From JBLHKE01 sp047619485 (lineage in GTDB: Bacteria; Verrucomicrobiota; Verrucomicrobiia; Verrucomicrobiales; DEV007), in contig JBLHKE010000086.1 in NCBI GenBank assembly GCA_047619485.1, positions 1 to 15,921 on the forward strand: a DNA stretch of 15,921 nucleotides, read 5' to 3'. Shown here one piece after another: positions 13,955-15,921 of this stretch. The position numbers were made by a program, and so were the translations under genes. The stretch's first letter is position 1; every line of letters begins with the position of its first letter. The notes under the pieces are model-generated. The model ran no database searches. It worked only from the letters and a program-made list of their open reading frames with translations, and was not told where the DNA came from.

Positions 13955-15921
13955 CTACTCAGGCTTGGTGGAAGGCGGCGAGACGGTCGGCGTATTGTTA
14001 GGTTTCGGATAAATGTTTGGCTCCGGAGCGCTGGCCGCCTCTGGGTCTGGGGTGCTGGCCGCCTCTGGAGCCGGAGCGCTGGCCGCCTTTGGCTCTGCGT
14101 TGGCTGCCGGAGTTACAGGTTTGGCACCTGCTGGGGCGGCGACCTTTTTCTTTGGCTCCCGCTTCTTCTGCTGGACGTGCTCGCGCGGTAGCTTGAGCGT
14201 GCCGTTGCTGAATTCGATGACGTAGCCCTCGCGGATCAGCCAGCGGAGATCTTGCAGGACGGCGATTTCTTCCGGAGTGAGCGCAGGTGCGGCGGGTTTG
14301 CTCGCGACCGGTGCCTTCTTCGGTGTTGGTTTTGGCAGGTGCGCGAGCGTCCAGATCGAGAAAGCCTTGGTGCGTTTCGGCGTGGGAGTTGCAGCCGTGG
14401 TTGGTTGCGCTGGCGCTTGGGACGGACGTGTCCAAATGGTGAAGGCCTTGGTTCTGGCGACGGGTTTGGCTGGTGCGCCGGACGGTGGTGGCGTTTCGGC
14501 CTTGGACGGCTCGGCAGGTTTTGGCTTGGGCCGGTGAGGCAGCGTCCAGATGGTGAACGCCCTGGTCATCCGGCGCTGGTTGCGTCTGCCTGAGCGGCGG
14601 CGAGATTTCTTCTTTTTTGATTTTGGCGCGGCGGTCGAGCGTTTCGACTCGGGGATCAGCGCACCGGCGAGATCGTTGAGTTTGGTGTTCGGGTGGGCGC
14701 GGACGTAGCTGACGATCTTGCGGATTCCATCGGAGAATTTCTCCTCGTTACTGATCGAGCGTGGGCGCAGGCGTGCGACGTAGGTGGTCTTTTTGCCTTC
14801 CTTGAAGAACTTGAGCCCCTGTTTTTCAAATGCCCGGCAGAGTCGCTGGACGAGATCCATCGGGAACTTGCGCACGTTTTCGCCCTCTTGGCGGAGAATG
14901 TTGAACAAACCTGGAGCCAATTGGCGTCCGGTGATGTCTCCGGGGACGGTTGCTTTCTTCATCTCCCGCACCATGTCGGCGGCGAAGTGCTGTGAAAAAT
15001 GACGGATGGCCTCCTGCCGGTTCTTCAGGATGACCGGTTCAGCGCCTTCCTCGCCTTTGAGGAGGGTGAAGTGCGATTGCTGGCTCTGTTGCTCTTTCCA
15101 CTTCTCGACGATTTCTTCGCCGCGCTCCATCTTGATCTTGCGCTTGTAGCCGTCGATGTGCATGCGCGCATAACGTTCTGCGTGGATGCGCACGATGTTC
15201 TCCTGGTAGGAGTGGTGGTTGGGCGGTCCGAGGAGCTTGCCGCTCATGCCGCACACCGCGATCGAAGAGAAATTCCCCTTCGGCGGATCGACAGTTACTT
15301 GCTCCTCCTTGTAGTAATCGCCGAATTCCTTGCAGGTTGTTGCGTGGGAGACTGCCTGTTCGCTGGTTAGCCAGAGGGAGTTGTCCAGCTTACAGAGGTG
15401 CAACTTGGTGTCGCCCTTGCTTTCGAAGACCAAGCTGTAGCGATCTCGGTTGTTGAGGATGAGGCGTGCGAGGTCGAAGACCGGGTAGGCGCAGCCGCTG
15501 GTCTTGATCTGCTGCGCGATGAAGGCGACGCCTTCGCGTGCCGGTTGAAACGAGAGGGATACATCTTTTGGGAGTGGCTCCTGCGCTGGGCGGTTGTCTT
15601 GGCGCTGTCCGCCGCGCTGGTCGCGCTGGCCTCCTCCGCCACCACGATTGTCCCGCCTTTGACCCTGACCCTGACCCTGACCTCTGCTTTGGCCAGAACG
15701 CTGGCCACCACCGCCACCGGGACCGCCACCGGGACCGCGGCGATTGTCATCGCTTCGTCCGCGAGGTGGGCCACCGCGTCGCTCACCGCCGCCACCGCCA
15801 CCGCCACCGCCACCGTAGCCGCCGCCGCCGCCGCCGTAGCCACCGCCACCGCCGTAGCCGCCGCCACCTTTGCCACGGCCCTTGCCGCCGCCGGGTGGGC
15901 GCACCGATTCCTCTTTGAACT
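13955..15921 (-). CDS. Gly/Arg-rich, probable nucleic-acid-binding protein of unknown function (5' end may be cut)
   Basis: I do not recognise the family. Counting from a GTG at 15904 gives 649 residues, but the frame stays open to the window edge (FKEES precedes), so the true start may be outside. Residues 1-41 are Gly/Tyr-rich (GYGGGGG units) and 42-105 are RG/QG/RDN-rich, like disordered RNA-binding tails. Residues ~112-385 look folded, with blocks CAYPVFDLARLILNNRDRYS, CGMSGKLLGPPNHHSY and HAERYARMHIDGYKRKI; ~295-380 may be winged-helix-like. A very basic patch (KSKKKKSRRRSGRRNQRR, 428-445) precedes three AF(T/S)IWT motifs (449, 487, 514) set in Pro-rich linkers. Residues 543-575 (PEEIAVLQDLRWLIREGYV and SNGTLKL) resemble a winged helix. 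The tail has three 8-residue PEAASxPx repeats. Nucleic-acid binding is inferred from composition. It heads the visible part of the four-gene run. Confidence 0.75.
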   Translation of the reverse strand, partial: FKEESVRPPGGGKGRGKGGGGYGGGGGYGGGGGGYGGGGGGGGGGERRGGPPRGRSDDNRRGPGGGPGGGGGQRSGQSRGQGQGQGQRRDNRGGGGGQRDQRGGQRQDNRPAQEPLPKDVSLSFQPAREGVAFIAQQIKTSGCAYPVFDLARLILNNRDRYSLVFESKGDTKLHLCKLDNSLWLTSEQAVSHATTCKEFGDYYKEEQVTVDPPKGNFSSIAVCGMSGKLLGPPNHHSYQENIVRIHAERYARMHIDGYKRKIKMERGEEIVEKWKEQQSQQSHFTLLKGEEGAEPVILKNRQEAIRHFSQHFAADMVREMKKATVPGDITGRQLAPGLFNILRQEGENVRKFPMDLVQRLCRAFEKQGLKFFKEGKKTTYVARLRPRSISNEEKFSDGIRKIVSYVRAHPNTKLNDLAGALIPESKRSTAAPKSKKKKSRRRSGRRNQRRMTRAFTIWTLPHRPKPKPAEPSKAETPPPSGAPAKPVARTKAFTIWTRPSQAPAQPTTAATPTPKRTKAFSIWTLAHLPKPTPKKAPVASKPAAPALTPEEIAVLQDLRWLIREGYVIEFSNGTLKLPREHVQQKKREPKKKVAAPAGAKPVTPAANAEPKAASAPAPEAASTPDPEAASAPEPNIYPKPNNTPTVSPPSTKPE
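14021..14092 (-). repeat. 24-base in-frame coding repeat, three copies
   Basis: Three tandem units encode PKAASAPA, PEAASTPD and PEAASAPE near the C-terminus of the Gly-rich protein. The units are near-identical at the DNA level (CTGGCCGCCTCTGG-type cores), which suggests recent slippage in a disordered tail. Confidence 0.85.
15590..15892 (-). repeat. Low-complexity Gly/Arg-rich coding tract
   Basis: The plus strand shows runs of GCCACC/GCCGCC triplets, with GTAGCC at intervals, that encode GGYGGGGG units, followed by an RG/QG-rich part. It includes three GACCCT hexamers (15661-15678) encoding alternating Gly-Gln. The tract is prone to length change and to misassembly. Confidence 0.85.

Noticed and set aside
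15661..15678. Telomere-like GACCCT hexamer repeat
   Set aside because: It lies in frame inside the Gly-rich protein and encodes alternating Gly-Gln; three copies are easily explained by low-complexity coding sequence.
15538..15918. 126-residue plus-strand ORF rich in His and Arg
   Set aside because: It is the reverse complement of the Gly-rich coding tract and shows only the triplet repeat.

Overview
The window looks like a piece of chromosome from a Gram-negative bacterium of the Planctomycetes-Verrucomicrobia-Chlamydiae group, most likely Verrucomicrobiota. This is an inference from gene content: a Tat-exported Gfo/Idh/MocA dehydrogenase, a multi-membrane VWA / glutamine-amidotransferase-like protein, a gingipain-type (C25) peptidase, a secreted NxxGxxAF-repeat protein, and several short dispersed intergenic repeat words. 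Most of the window is GC-rich with weak Shine-Dalgarno signals. No rRNA, tRNA or CRISPR array was seen.

Left part (1-4400) is accessory and scarred by mobile DNA. It opens with the C-terminal end of an ISL3-family transposase and the element's terminus at 246. Ten bases later lies the stop codon of a 979-residue secreted protein on the minus strand. That protein joins a PhoX-like (DUF839) propeller, a thrombospondin-3-like calcium loop and NxxGxxAF repeats, and its base composition changes at the joint. Upstream of its start are compound tandem repeats (7-, 11- and 8-base units). Next comes a decayed IS66 transposase that has lost its N-terminus and an internal segment, bordered by a strong palindrome.

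Middle part (4401-8770) holds ordinary genes: a TIGR01777-type NAD(P)-binding epimerase on plus; convergent to it, an AI-2E/PerM-family permease with an unusual Lys/Ala-rich N-terminal tail; then, in the same minus orientation, a Tat-signal Gfo/Idh/MocA oxidoreductase. A small possible two-helix membrane protein lies on plus, followed by a 92-base element with inverted-repeat ends between convergent genes.

Right part (8770-15921) is a tightly packed minus-strand run of four genes with gaps of 12, 16 and 60 bases. In transcription order: a large protein with a Gly/Arg-rich N-terminus, a conserved-looking but unrecognised core and three AF(T/S)IWT peptide repeats; a MarC-family membrane protein; a 1019-residue membrane VWA/GATase-like protein; and a secreted C25 cysteine peptidase. 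The VWA plus C25 pair looks like an envelope module (surface sensing, assembly or proteolysis). The Gly-rich protein is the least explained gene here. I found no clear-cut new defence or mobile system; the best candidates for novelty are this four-gene run and the fused PhoX/NxxGxxAF protein.
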